A stretch of DNA of 64,000 nucleotides from contig OZ242030.1 in assembly GCA_965205055.1 (NCBI GenBank), positions 744,001 to 808,000 of the forward strand. The letters are read 5' to 3'. How positions within the stretch are numbered: position 1 is the first letter of the stretch; each line of letters starts with the position of its first letter. Source of the stretch: CBDBBY01 sp965205055 (lineage in GTDB: Bacteria; Pseudomonadota; Alphaproteobacteria; Rhodobacterales; Rhodobacteraceae). Of the stretch, positions 25,733-34,788 are shown piece after piece. The translations under genes were made by a program, and so were the position numbers. The notes under the pieces are model-generated. The model was not told the DNA's origin and ran no database searches. It saw nothing but the letters and a program-made list of their open reading frames with translations.

Positions 25733-27123
25733 CCCGCACGCGCACCGAGACCGACAGCTTCGGACCCATCGATGTGCCCGCAGACAAGTACTGGGGCGCG
25801 CAAACGCAAAGATCCCTGCAGAACTTTCGAATCGGTTGGGAGCGGCAACCGGCGGAAATCGTCAGGGCGATCGCGATCATCAAAAAGGCGTGCGCAATCG
25901 TCAATGTCGAATTCGGCCTGATCGATTCAACCGTAGGCAACGCCATCGCGACCGCTGCCGACGATGTTATCGGCGGGAGTCTGACGGACAACTTTCCGCT
26001 CGTCGTTTGGCAAACGGGGTCAGGCACTCAGTCCAACATGAACCTGAACGAGGTTGTCGCGAATCGAGCGATTGAGCTCTTGGGAGGAAAAATCGGCTCG
26101 AAGCATCCGGTGCATCCGAACGATCACGTCAACTTCGGACAGTCGTCGAATGATACCTACCCGACAGCGATGCACATCGCAGCCGCAATGCTGACTAGAG
26201 AATTGCTGCTTCCGGCCTTGCGTTCATTCCATGCAGGGCTTTCCAATAAAATCAATGAGTTCGAAGGCGTAATCAAAATCGGGCGAACGCATACTCAGGA
26301 CGCGACTCCGATCACTCTCTCGCAAGAGTTTTCCGGTTACGCAAAGCAGGCCGGGTTGGCAGTCTCAAGGGTGGAAGCAGCGCTCGAATGCCTCTACCCT
26401 CTGGCGCAAGGAGGCACGGCGGTCGGTACCGGATTGAATACCAAACGCGGCTGGGCCGACGCGGTGGCAAACAAGATAGCCGAAATCACGGGCGCTCCCT
26501 TCACATCCGCGGAGAACAAATTCGAGCCTTTGGCGGCGCACGATTCGATGGTGGAAATGTCCGGCGCGCTGAAGACCGCCGCTGTCTCGCTGTTCAAAAT
26601 TGCGAACGACATTCGATTTTTGGCGTCCGGTCCGCGATGCGGCTTGGGCGAGCTGTTGCTGCCGGAAAACGAGCCGGGGTCATCCATAATGCCGGGCAAG
26701 GTGAACCCGACTCAATCCGAAGCGCTGACGCAGGTTTGCGTCCAAGTGATGGGAAACGACGCCGCCGTAGGAATTGCCGGCAGCCAGGGACATTTCGAAC
26801 TGAACGTATACAAGCCGGTCATCGTCTATAATGTCCTGCAATCAATCAAGCTGCTTGGCGACGCCGTGAATTCATTCACCGAGAACTGCCTTCTCGGGAT
26901 TTCCGCAGACAAGGAACGCATCGAGAAGCTGCTCGGCCAATCGCTGATGCTCGTGACCGCCCTCGCCCCGGAAATCGGCTACGACAAAGCGGCGGAAGTC
27001 GCGAAATCCGCCCATGAGCGCGGAACGACGCTGCGGGACGAAGCCGTCAGGCTGGGATTCGTTTCCGAGTCTGAATTCGACCGAATCGTCCGGCCCGAGC
27101 TTATGCTGGGACCGCACGACTGA
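25729..27123 (+). CDS. fumC: Fumarate hydratase class II
   Basis: A 464-residue TCA-cycle enzyme hydrating fumarate to malate. The superfamily signature GSSIMPGKVNP is present, with the N-terminal KYWGAQTQRSL, the catalytic-loop neighbour GQSSNDTYPTA and the active-site IGRTHTQDATP. The start overlaps the sspB stop; the sspB-fumC pair is common in Rhodobacterales. A strong palindrome at 27328-27353 may terminate it. Confidence 0.96.
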   Translation: MTRTRTETDSFGPIDVPADKYWGAQTQRSLQNFRIGWERQPAEIVRAIAIIKKACAIVNVEFGLIDSTVGNAIATAADDVIGGSLTDNFPLVVWQTGSGTQSNMNLNEVVANRAIELLGGKIGSKHPVHPNDHVNFGQSSNDTYPTAMHIAAAMLTRELLLPALRSFHAGLSNKINEFEGVIKIGRTHTQDATPITLSQEFSGYAKQAGLAVSRVEAALECLYPLAQGGTAVGTGLNTKRGWADAVANKIAEITGAPFTSAENKFEPLAAHDSMVEMSGALKTAAVSLFKIANDIRFLASGPRCGLGELLLPENEPGSSIMPGKVNPTQSEALTQVCVQVMGNDAAVGIAGSQGHFELNVYKPVIVYNVLQSIKLLGDAVNSFTENCLLGISADKERIEKLLGQSLMLVTALAPEIGYDKAAEVAKSAHERGTTLRDEAVRLGFVSESEFDRIVRPELMLGPHD

Positions 27124-27327
27124 CCGGCTTGCCGAAGCGCATGAAAAGTGCGGCCGCGACGGACGATGTCAAGTCGGCATTGATTCGGACGCATAATTTT
27201 CTTGAACAACGGGCGGGCAAAGTGCGAATGTCGAACGCGATGAGCATTTCAAAAGTGGGACGCGCCCGCCCGTTGCCTGTTCTCGACATCTTTTGGCGGT
27301 CGAATTGAGCGACTGTCGAAACATTTG

Positions 27328-27357
27328 TCCGCCAAGTTCGCGAACTTGGCGGATTTT
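27328..27357. terminator. Perfect 26-bp palindrome with T-tract
   Basis: TCCGCCAAGTTCG followed directly by its reverse complement makes a 26-bp perfect palindrome at 27328-27353, followed by TTTT. It lies 205 bases after fumC and 115 bases before the first flavoprotein gene. It could be a rho-independent terminator for the sspB-fumC unit, though the distance is long. The dyad could also be an operator for the flavoprotein genes. The rest of 27124-27468 has short hairpin-prone GC-rich runs but no gene. Confidence 0.6.
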
Positions 27358-27468
27358 GACCGGCGCAAGGCCGACTGGCGGTCGAAACGGCGCGACGCCG
27401 CAGTTCTGCGACAATAGGGTCGTTGCGACGGGCGCTGTCCTGCTGTCCTGAAACCGAAGGGCGAACAA

Positions 27469-29919
27469 ATGGCCGAATTCAAATCTACAGCAAGAGTGGC
27501 AATCATCGGAGGCGGAGCGGTCGGCGCTTCCGCACTTTATCATCTGGCGAAGGCGGGATGGACCGATTGCGTGCTTTTGGAGAAGAATGAACTCACGGCT
27601 GGCTCCACTTGGCACGCGGCGGGCAACGTTCCCACCTTCTCGTCCAGCTGGTCGATCATGAACATGCAACGCTATTCGACCGAACTCTATCGCGGCTTGG
27701 CCGAGGCGGTCGACTATCCGATCAATTACCATGTGACGGGCTCGATCCGGTTGGCGCATACGAACGAGCGCATGCAGGAATTCAAGCGCGCGTGCGGAAT
27801 GGGCCGCTATCAAGGTATGGACATCCAGATCATCGATTGCGACGAAATCAAGAACAAATATCCGTTCATCGAAACGCATGATCTCAGAGGCGCTCTGCAC
27901 GATCCTTACGATGGCGACATCGATCCGGCGCAATTGACACAAGCTCTGGCGAAAGGCGCGCGGGATCTCGGAGCGACGGTCGTGCGTTTCGCTCCGGTTG
28001 TCGGCATCTCCCGCGAAGGCGACGAATGGATAATCGAGACGCCCAAAGGCAAATTGAGATGCGAATATGTTGTGAACGCTGCGGGATACTATGCTCAGCG
28101 CGTCGGCGAGATGTTCAAGCCATTCGGCGGCCGCACTGTGCCGATGGCGACCATGAGCCATCAATATATTCTGACCAACGAAATCGCCGAACTCTCGGAA
28201 TGGTCGCGGGAGACAGGACGCAAATTGCCGCTTCTGCGGGACGTGGATTCATCCTACTACCTCCGCCAGGAAAAGTTCGGATTGAATCTGGGCCCGTACG
28301 AACGGAATTGCCGAGCCCATTGGGTCGACGTGGCGGATCCTTTGCCCGAGGACTTCTCGTTTCAGCTTTTCGAAGACGATCTCGACCGGTTGGACTGGCA
28401 TTTGGAAGACGCGATGGCAAGGGTGCCGGTCTTGGGGAAGGCCGGAATCGCCAAGGTAATCAACGGACCCATTCCGTATGCCCCGGACGGCAACCCGCTG
28501 CTGGGCCCGATGCCGGGGGTGCCCAATGCATTTGAAGCTTGCGTCTTTACCTTCGGGATTGCGCAAGCCGGCGGCGCCGGGAAGGTGCTGGCGGAGTGGG
28601 TGACGGAAGGCCGGACGGAGTGGGACATGTGGTCCTGCGACCCGCGGCGCTACACCGACTACACCGACCACGAATACTGCGTAGCGAAGGCCGTCGAAGT
28701 CTACGGGCACGAATACGCAATGCATTTTCCCCATCATGCCTGGCCCGCCGGGCGGAACAGAAAGCTTTCCCCCGTTCACGAAAAGATCGTGCGGCTCGGC
28801 GGACAGATGGGCGCCTACAACGGATGGGAGCGCGCGAACTGGTTTGCTGAATCCGGCGACGACAAGTCGGAAAGCGCGACGCAGAGATGGACCCGGTCAG
28901 GTCCTTGGGAACAGCGGATCAGGCAGGAATGCGAGGCAGTGAGGGACGACGTCGGCGTCTTGGACCTGCCGGGATTTTCCCGCTTCAATCTATCCGGAAA
29001 CGGAGCCGGCGATTGGCTTCTGAAGCAAATTGCGGGAAGGCTGCCCGCTGTCGGGCGAATGAATCTCGCCTACTTTGCGGATGACCGAGGCCGAGTCGCA
29101 ACCGAAATGTCGGTGCTTCGACATTCTGAAGACTCGTTCACTTTGATCACTGCGGGAACCGCCCAATGGCATGATTTCGAGCTGCTCCAGCGGTCTCTTC
29201 CCAAGAATGGAGCGCTAAGGCTGGACGATTGCACGAACCAATATACCACCCTCATTGTCACCGGCCCTCGCTCCCGCAATCTGTTTGCGGGAATTGCCGA
29301 AGCCGATTTCCATATGCCGTGGCTCAGCCACCAGCCGGCGACCGTCGCAGGCCGCCCTGCCGCATTGGCTCGGGTAAGTTTCGCCGGCGAGCTCGGCTGG
29401 GAGGTGCACGCTTCCAATGATCAGGCCGCTGAGATCTACGATGCTGTTCTGGCCGCCGGGGCAAAGCCTTTCGGGATGTGGGCGCTCGATTCGCTGCGGC
29501 TGGAGAAAGGCTACCGCGCTTGGAAGGGCGATCTGTCCACCGACTACACCCTGCTTGAGAGTTCGCTTGACCGCTTCATAAAGTTCGACAAGCCTCAACG
29601 CTTCAAAGGCCGAGCTGCGTTGCTTTCGGAAAAGCAGCAAGGAAGCCGCAAGAGGTTCGTGACGATGGTCGTCGAAGCCGGCGACTGCGACGCCCCTTAC
29701 ATGTCGACAATTTGGCGCGACGGGGAAATCGTCGGAGAAGTCACTTCCGGAGGATGGGGATATCGGGTTGATCAATCGATCGCGCTCGGCCTCGTGCGGC
29801 AGGATCTCGCCAATGAAGGGGTTGAAGTCGAAATCGAGATTTTTGGCGAAAAATTCAAGGCGGCCATCCAAAGGAACGCGGCGTTATGGGATCCGCAAAA
29901 CGAGCGTCTGAAAGCCTGA
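27469..29919 (+). CDS. FAD-dependent oxidoreductase fused to GcvT domain (dimethylglycine/sarcosine dehydrogenase family)
   Basis: An 816-residue enzyme. The N-terminal DAO domain (residues about 9-370) has the Rossmann motif VAIIGGGAVG and the STWHAAG segment, whose His carries covalent FAD in dimethylglycine and sarcosine dehydrogenases. A linker domain follows, then a GcvT (aminomethyltransferase) folate-binding domain (about 430-700) and a GcvT C-terminal domain (about 710-805). It should demethylate an N-methyl amine and pass the one-carbon unit to tetrahydrofolate. The substrate cannot be told from sequence. A paralog of similar size lies 91 bases downstream on the same strand. Confidence 0.88.
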   Translation: MAEFKSTARVAIIGGGAVGASALYHLAKAGWTDCVLLEKNELTAGSTWHAAGNVPTFSSSWSIMNMQRYSTELYRGLAEAVDYPINYHVTGSIRLAHTNERMQEFKRACGMGRYQGMDIQIIDCDEIKNKYPFIETHDLRGALHDPYDGDIDPAQLTQALAKGARDLGATVVRFAPVVGISREGDEWIIETPKGKLRCEYVVNAAGYYAQRVGEMFKPFGGRTVPMATMSHQYILTNEIAELSEWSRETGRKLPLLRDVDSSYYLRQEKFGLNLGPYERNCRAHWVDVADPLPEDFSFQLFEDDLDRLDWHLEDAMARVPVLGKAGIAKVINGPIPYAPDGNPLLGPMPGVPNAFEACVFTFGIAQAGGAGKVLAEWVTEGRTEWDMWSCDPRRYTDYTDHEYCVAKAVEVYGHEYAMHFPHHAWPAGRNRKLSPVHEKIVRLGGQMGAYNGWERANWFAESGDDKSESATQRWTRSGPWEQRIRQECEAVRDDVGVLDLPGFSRFNLSGNGAGDWLLKQIAGRLPAVGRMNLAYFADDRGRVATEMSVLRHSEDSFTLITAGTAQWHDFELLQRSLPKNGALRLDDCTNQYTTLIVTGPRSRNLFAGIAEADFHMPWLSHQPATVAGRPAALARVSFAGELGWEVHASNDQAAEIYDAVLAAGAKPFGMWALDSLRLEKGYRAWKGDLSTDYTLLESSLDRFIKFDKPQRFKGRAALLSEKQQGSRKRFVTMVVEAGDCDAPYMSTIWRDGEIVGEVTSGGWGYRVDQSIALGLVRQDLANEGVEVEIEIFGEKFKAAIQRNAALWDPQNERLKA

Positions 29920-30010
29920 CCTGCATGGCCGGCGCAGGGCTCAGAACGGGACGAAACCTTCCGAGGAGCGGCGACGCGCCGATCGAGCTTGAAGCATTGA
30001 AACCGAACCG

Positions 30011-32476
30011 ATGGAACCGAATCAGATGACGGGAGATCGCGTGCCTGAATCCGCCAGAGCGGTAATAATCGGCGGAGGCGTAGTCGGGTGCTCTGTCGCA
30101 TACCATCTTGCCAAGCTGGGCTGGACCGATGTCGTTCTGCTGGAGCGAAAAAAACTGACGTCCGGAACAACCTGGCACGCCGCGGGATTGATTGCGCAGC
30201 TCCGAGCGACCGCCAACATGACGAAGTTGGCCAAATACTCTCAGGAGCTGTACGGAACGCTTGAAGAAGAGACTGGCGTCGCGACGGGTTTCGTGCGCTG
30301 CGGCTCAATCACGGTCGCCTTGTCCGACGAGCGCCGAGAGGAGATTCTCCGCTCGGCTTCGATGGCCAGAGCGTTCGGCGTTGAAATTGAAGAGATTTCG
30401 TCTGCTGATGTGAAGCAGCGCTACCCGCACCTTAATACCTCGGATGTCATTTCAGCCGTGTATCTCGACAAGGACGGCCAGGGCGATCCCTCGAACATTG
30501 CGATGGCGCTGGCTCGCGGGGCGAAGCAAAACGGAGCCCTGCTGCTCGAGAACGTGAAGGTCGAATCCATCGAGACCAAGGGCCGCCGCGCGGTCTCGGT
30601 CGGATGGAGATCGCCCGAAGGCGAAGGGACAATCCAGTGCGAAAACGTGGTCAATTGCGCGGGCATGTGGGGCCGAGCGGTCGGCAGGCTCGCGGGAGTG
30701 AATGTTCCGCTCCAAGCATGCGAACACTTCTACATCGTGACGGAGCCGATCAACGGGTTGGGCTCGCTCCCGGTTCTGAGGGTTCCTGACGAGTGCGCGT
30801 ACTACAAGGAAGACGCAGGAAAACTGCTTCTCGGGGCGTTCGAGCTCGAATCGAAGCCTTGGGCGCTTGAAGACATACCTGAAGATTTCGAATTCGATCA
30901 GCTTCCTGAAGACTTCGACCATTTCGAACCGATTCTCGAACGCGCGATCGCAAGAATGCCGATTCTCGAAACCGCCGGCATCCAAACATTCTTCAACGGG
31001 CCGGAAAGCTTTACGCCGGACAATGCCTACCTGCTGGGCCTTGCGCCGGAACTGGACAACTACTTCGTCGCGGCAGGCTTCAATTCGGTCGGCATCCAGT
31101 CCGCGGGCGGCGCGGGCATGGCGCTCGCCCAATGGATGGACGACGGGGAAAAGCCCTTTGACCTCGGAGACGTCGATATCTCGCGGATGGAGCCGTTCCA
31201 AGGGAGCAAGGCGTTTCTCGCCGAGCGTTCGCGCGAGACGCTCGGACTTCTTTACGCCGATCATTTTCCTTTTCGGCAGAAGGCCACGGCGCGCGGGATT
31301 CGCAGGTCGCCCTTCCACAGGCACCTGCTTGAGCGGGGCGCCGTCATGGGCGAAGTCGCGGGATGGGAGCGTCCGAACTGGTATGCCGAATCCGGCGAGG
31401 CAGCCGAATACAGCCACGGCTGGGCGCGGCAGCATTGGTTCCGGAACTGGGAAGCGGAGCACCTGGCGGTCAGGAACAACGTCGGAATTTACGACATGTC
31501 CTCGTTCGGCAAGCTCCTGGTCGAAGGACGCGACGCCGAACGGTTCCTCAACTTCGTATGCGCGGCGGATGTCTCGGTTCCGCAAGGCAAAATCACCTAC
31601 TCCCAATTCCTCAACGAACGCGGCGGAATCGAAGCCGATGTCACGGTCACCAGACTGAGCGAAACGGCTTATTTGGTCATGACGCCCGCCGCCACGCGGC
31701 TCGCGGACCAGACTTGGCTCGCAAGGCACTCGGACGGCTACAACGTGGTCATCGCCGACATGACAAGCTCGGAGGGCGTGCTCGCCGTCATGGGCCCGAA
31801 TTCAAGGAAGCTCCTGCAGCGCGTGACGTCTTCGGACTTGAGCAATTCCGCCAACCCATTCGGAACGGCGCAACGGATCGACATCGCGGCTGCGACCGCC
31901 CGCGCCCACCGGATTTCCTATGTCGGCGAACTTGGCTGGGAGATTTACATCTCGTCGGACATGGCCGCCTACGCGTTCGAATCGATCTGGGAGGCCGGAG
32001 CGGATTTGGGCTTGAAGCTGTGCGGCATGCATATGATGGACAGCTGCCGTTCGGAAAAGGCGTTCAGGCATTTCGGCCACGACATCACATGCGAAGACCA
32101 TGTGCTGGAGGCCGGGCTCGGGTTTGCAGTCGGGATTCACAAGGAATCCTTCGTAGGCCGCGACGCGGTGCTGAGGAAGCGGGATGAAGGGCTCCGGCGC
32201 CGCATGCTGCAATTCAAGCTGAACGACCCGCTGCCCCTGCTCTACCATAATGAACCCATACTTCGCGACGGCGAAATCGTCAGCCATCTGACATCGGGAA
32301 GCTACGGCCACGCTTTGAAAGGCGCGGTCGGCCTTGGATATGTTCCATGCGAAGGGGAAACGAGCGCGCAGGTTCTGGATTCCAGCTTCGAAATCGAGGT
32401 TGCCGGCGCAAGGATCTCCGCCGCGGTTTCCGCGAGGCCGATGTACGACCCGACGGGCGCGCGCACCAAAGCTTGA
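30011..32476 (+). CDS. FAD-dependent oxidoreductase fused to GcvT domain, second copy
   Basis: An 821-residue paralog of the preceding gene with the same layout: AVIIGGGVVGCSVAYHLAK near residue 17, TTWHAAGLIAQ with the likely flavin-linking His, and C-terminal GcvT domains with GELGWEIYIS and LTSGSYGHAL. The FAD domain is closer to typical dimethylglycine or sarcosine dehydrogenases (TTWHAAGL) than the first copy. The two diverge widely, so they probably act on different N-methylated compounds, for example successive steps of glycine betaine breakdown. A nearer start at 30026 (ATG) is also possible. Confidence 0.88.
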   Translation: MEPNQMTGDRVPESARAVIIGGGVVGCSVAYHLAKLGWTDVVLLERKKLTSGTTWHAAGLIAQLRATANMTKLAKYSQELYGTLEEETGVATGFVRCGSITVALSDERREEILRSASMARAFGVEIEEISSADVKQRYPHLNTSDVISAVYLDKDGQGDPSNIAMALARGAKQNGALLLENVKVESIETKGRRAVSVGWRSPEGEGTIQCENVVNCAGMWGRAVGRLAGVNVPLQACEHFYIVTEPINGLGSLPVLRVPDECAYYKEDAGKLLLGAFELESKPWALEDIPEDFEFDQLPEDFDHFEPILERAIARMPILETAGIQTFFNGPESFTPDNAYLLGLAPELDNYFVAAGFNSVGIQSAGGAGMALAQWMDDGEKPFDLGDVDISRMEPFQGSKAFLAERSRETLGLLYADHFPFRQKATARGIRRSPFHRHLLERGAVMGEVAGWERPNWYAESGEAAEYSHGWARQHWFRNWEAEHLAVRNNVGIYDMSSFGKLLVEGRDAERFLNFVCAADVSVPQGKITYSQFLNERGGIEADVTVTRLSETAYLVMTPAATRLADQTWLARHSDGYNVVIADMTSSEGVLAVMGPNSRKLLQRVTSSDLSNSANPFGTAQRIDIAAATARAHRISYVGELGWEIYISSDMAAYAFESIWEAGADLGLKLCGMHMMDSCRSEKAFRHFGHDITCEDHVLEAGLGFAVGIHKESFVGRDAVLRKRDEGLRRRMLQFKLNDPLPLLYHNEPILRDGEIVSHLTSGSYGHALKGAVGLGYVPCEGETSAQVLDSSFEIEVAGARISAAVSARPMYDPTGARTKA

Positions 32477-32532
32477 CTGAAAAACTTGCGCCGAGCGAAA
32501 GAGTCGTCGGCTGAATTGCGCGAGCTGACAAA

Positions 32533-32754
32533 ATGATGCCGAAGCGTTCACTCACCCTGCGCGGACACCGAACCAGCGTCTCTTTGGAAGACGAATTCTG
32601 GGACGCATTCAAATCGATCGCGGCTGATAAAGGCATGTCCGCCAACGCGCTCGCCTACCGCATCGATTCGGAGCGGGATCTTTCGAGCGGATTGGCATCG
32701 TCGATCAGGGTGTTCGTCTTGAATCACTACAGAAACGCCAATGGAGATGAGTGA
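32533..32754 (+). CDS. Ribbon-helix-helix domain protein
   Basis: A 73-residue protein with a ribbon-helix-helix fold: a beta-strand segment RTSVSLEDEFW followed by two helices (AFKSIAADKGMSANALAYRID and SSGLASSIRVFVLNHYR). This is the RHH_4-type pattern common as single small genes in Alphaproteobacteria. It probably binds DNA, but its target is unknown. It lies 56 bases after the second flavoprotein gene and converges with ccdA. It could also be the antitoxin of a pair, but no toxin gene is beside it. Confidence 0.8.
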   Translation: MMPKRSLTLRGHRTSVSLEDEFWDAFKSIAADKGMSANALAYRIDSERDLSSGLASSIRVFVLNHYRNANGDE

Positions 32755-32762
32755 CCTGGCGT

Positions 32763-33509
32763 TCATCCGATCACTGCCAGCGCCGGAAACGTTTCCAGAA
32801 GCCAGTAGGAAATTGCGGAAAATTGCCCGAACACCAGAAGCAGGCCAACCGCGAGCAAGAGGCCGCCGATGGATCGTTCGATCAGTTTCATATGCGGTTT
32901 TAGGCGATTCATGATCTTGACCGACTTATCGATGAACACGGCCGCAAGAATGAACGGAATTCCCAGTCCCGCCGCATAGCAGGCAAGCAGGAACGCTCCG
33001 CGAGCCGCTGATTCCTCTTGCGAGGCCAAGGAGAGGATTGCTCCGAGCTGCGGACCGATGCAAGGAGCCCAGCCGAAGGCGAATGCGAGCCCAAGAACAT
33101 AAGCGCCGACCATCCCGCCGCCGCCTGAAACATTGAAGCGTGCCTCGTTGTCGAGGATCGGGATTCGAATGATCCCCAAGAAGTGGAGTCCGAACACAAC
33201 AATGACCCCGCCCGCGACGCGCCCCAGCAAGACTTGATGTTGAAGAAACAACGATCCGAGCGCCGACGCGGCCAAACCGAGCAGTATAAAGACTGTCGAG
33301 AGGCCGATGACGAACATGAAAGCCGACTGGACAACGCTGCCGCGAGCCCGCCCGTCCATCATTTCCGGGAATGAAATCCCGCTGATATAGGCCAGATAAG
33401 GCGGAACCACAGGCAGTACGCAAGGCGAAACGAAGCTGAGCGTTCCTGCCAACAGCGCGACGAACAACGCCGGCGCCAAGCTGGCGTCAAACAAATCTAT
33501 GCCGAACAT
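32763..33509 (-). CDS. ccdA: Cytochrome c biogenesis protein CcdA
   Basis: A 248-residue membrane protein that carries reducing power across the inner membrane for cytochrome c maturation. The two redox Cys motifs are present: FVSPCVLPVVPPYLAYISG near the N-terminus and FGWAPCIGPQLGAIL in the second half. Six hydrophobic segments are visible. The gene converges with the RHH gene, leaving an 8-base gap. Confidence 0.94.
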   Translation of the reverse strand: MFGIDLFDASLAPALFVALLAGTLSFVSPCVLPVVPPYLAYISGISFPEMMDGRARGSVVQSAFMFVIGLSTVFILLGLAASALGSLFLQHQVLLGRVAGGVIVVFGLHFLGIIRIPILDNEARFNVSGGGGMVGAYVLGLAFAFGWAPCIGPQLGAILSLASQEESAARGAFLLACYAAGLGIPFILAAVFIDKSVKIMNRLKPHMKLIERSIGGLLLAVGLLLVFGQFSAISYWLLETFPALAVIG

Positions 33510-33889
33510 GAAGGCTCCATTCGACGATCAACCTTGCCTATCATGATATGGCAGCCGGAGACTGCTTTCTTCAATAACAATTCCGTAGGCGGATTTGCCG
33601 GATTGATGATGAATTCGAATGTTCCGATTCTTTACCATGTCGGCGATGAGTGTGCATTGGACGAAAGCCAGTTGCACCAAGTCGAAAGCTCCAACCCTTG
33701 CATACAGGCGATTTTTGCTCTCGAGTCGTTGGAACCGGCGTTTGAAACTGCAACTCCGAAATCTGCAAGCAGCGAACGCTCAACGGAACGAGTCGCCGGT
33801 TCTTCCCCCGCCGATGCACTTGAAGGCGCGCATCGACATACAGGATTTTTATCGGCGGCGCTCTCTCCGCCGAGACAAGAACGTGTTAA
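33510..33889. other. Interval between ccdA and the tusA-like gene
   Basis: Three reading frames are open for 80-120 codons here on both strands, but none has a recognisable motif and their products are rich in Ser, Arg and Glu without pattern. I see no supported gene. The divergent promoters for ccdA and the tusA-like gene must lie here. Confidence 0.4.
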
Positions 33890-34141
33890 ATGCCGCTAAT
33901 GCGCCCGATGGAAGAACTAGACGCGACGGGATTGCTCTGCCCGCTGCCGGTGCTCAAGCTCCGTAAACGCATCCGCCCGATGGCTGTCGGAGAAGCCATC
34001 ATGATGACATGCGACGACCCTGCGGCGATTGTGGATGTGCCGCATTTTTGCGCAGAGCAAGGTCACCGAATTCTTCGCGAGAACCACCAGGGAGACCTGC
34101 TTAGTTTCGTCATCGAGAAATCGGGCGCGACGTCAAAGTAA
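33890..34141 (+). CDS. TusA family sulfurtransferase
   Basis: An 83-residue SirA/TusA-type protein. The signature ELDATGLLCPLPVLKLRKRI holds the active-site Cys in CPLP, followed by the GEAIMMTCDDPAAIVDVPHFC segment. Such proteins pass persulfide sulfur for tRNA thiolation or other sulfur metabolism. Starts at 33890, 33899 and 33908 are in frame and no strong ribosome site decides between them; 33908 (MEELDATG) fits the family best. No other tus gene is beside it. Confidence 0.9.
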   Translation: MPLMRPMEELDATGLLCPLPVLKLRKRIRPMAVGEAIMMTCDDPAAIVDVPHFCAEQGHRILRENHQGDLLSFVIEKSGATSK

Positions 34142-34193
34142 ACACTGGCTTGTATCCGGCGCGCGCAAGCTCGCCGCAATTTTTGGCACCTGA

Positions 34194-34562
34194 TCAGAAT
34201 GGCCAGCGAATCAAAGCACCAAAAATGAGAACGATAGCGACCCACATGCCGACTTGCCATCGCGTATTGTCCTTGTCTCGCTTCGCCGCATCAGCGTCGC
34301 GCTGAGCTTCGCGCCTTTCCGCTTCTGAATCGCGTTTCGCCATTTCTGCATCGCGCTGCACATCACGCTTTGCCGCTTCTGCATCGCGTTTTGCCGCTTC
34401 TGCATCGCGTTTTGCTGCGTCGGCGTCGCGCTGCGCATCGCGTTTTGCCATATCGGCTCGCAGTCTGTCCAAAGCGCTTTCATACTTCGCTTGGTGCGTG
34501 TTCATGCGTTCTTCCTGTTTCGCCATCCGTTCTGAATGTTCCAACAGTGTCTGGTCGGTCAT
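34194..34562 (-). CDS. Coiled-coil protein with heptad repeats and C-terminal membrane anchor
   Basis: A 122-residue protein starting at the ATG at 34562 (MTDQTLLEHSER). The middle is nearly all repeats of seven residues (AKRDAEA, with variants such as QRDADAA), which should form a highly charged coiled coil. The end has a transmembrane helix (WQVGMWVAIVLIFGALI). The DNA has a matching 21-base tandem repeat. Function is unknown; it resembles small DUF1640-like coiled-coil membrane proteins in shape only. A start at 34616 is possible. Confidence 0.65.
   Translation of the reverse strand: MTDQTLLEHSERMAKQEERMNTHQAKYESALDRLRADMAKRDAQRDADAAKRDAEAAKRDAEAAKRDVQRDAEMAKRDSEAERREAQRDADAAKRDKDNTRWQVGMWVAIVLIFGALIRWPF
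34300..34450 (-). repeat. 21-bp tandem repeat encoding AKRDAEA heptads
   Basis: Units based on TGCATCGCGTTTTGCCGCTTC (plus strand, about 21 bases) repeat, some exactly and some degenerate, across about 150 bases. Each unit encodes one heptad of the coiled coil, so unit number may vary between strains without a frameshift. Confidence 0.7.
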
Positions 34563-34694
34563 CGCTTGCACCCCATCGCAAAAGTTTTCGTTGGCATTAC
34601 GCGATCCGCAGTTCATGCCGAACAGCCATGCGGTGCAAATGGACCGAGTCAGGTTTTGATTACTTTACTTCTCTTCACGTCCTCTGTCTATCCG

Positions 34695-34762
34695 TTGAAA
34701 CGGCGAATTCGGGCGACGCGCGAGAGTTCGAAATCACTTTGACCAAAAAACATGGAAAGCAC
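34695..34762 (+). repeat. Dispersed repeat, copy A (68 bp)
   Basis: This 68-base segment matches 42062-42129 on the same strand at 50 of 68 positions without gaps, by hand alignment. The shared core is TGACCAAAAAACATG, preceded by TTGAAACG. It lies in the interval between the coiled-coil gene and the ferredoxin oxidoreductase gene. It may be an end of a mobile element or a REP-like unit. Confidence 0.6.
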
Positions 34763-34788
34763 ATTGGCTGAACCGGCAAATCGTCGAC

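Noticed and set aside
27124..27468. Glycine riboswitch upstream of the GcvT-fusion genes
   Set aside because: The conserved glycine-aptamer elements are not visible; only generic hairpins and the palindrome are present.
32533..32754. RHH gene as antitoxin of a pair
   Set aside because: No toxin-like gene is next to it; ccdA is convergent and unrelated.
33534..33899. 121-codon open frame between ccdA and the tusA-like gene
   Set aside because: No motif, overlaps equally long frames on both strands, and overlaps the tusA-like start in another frame.
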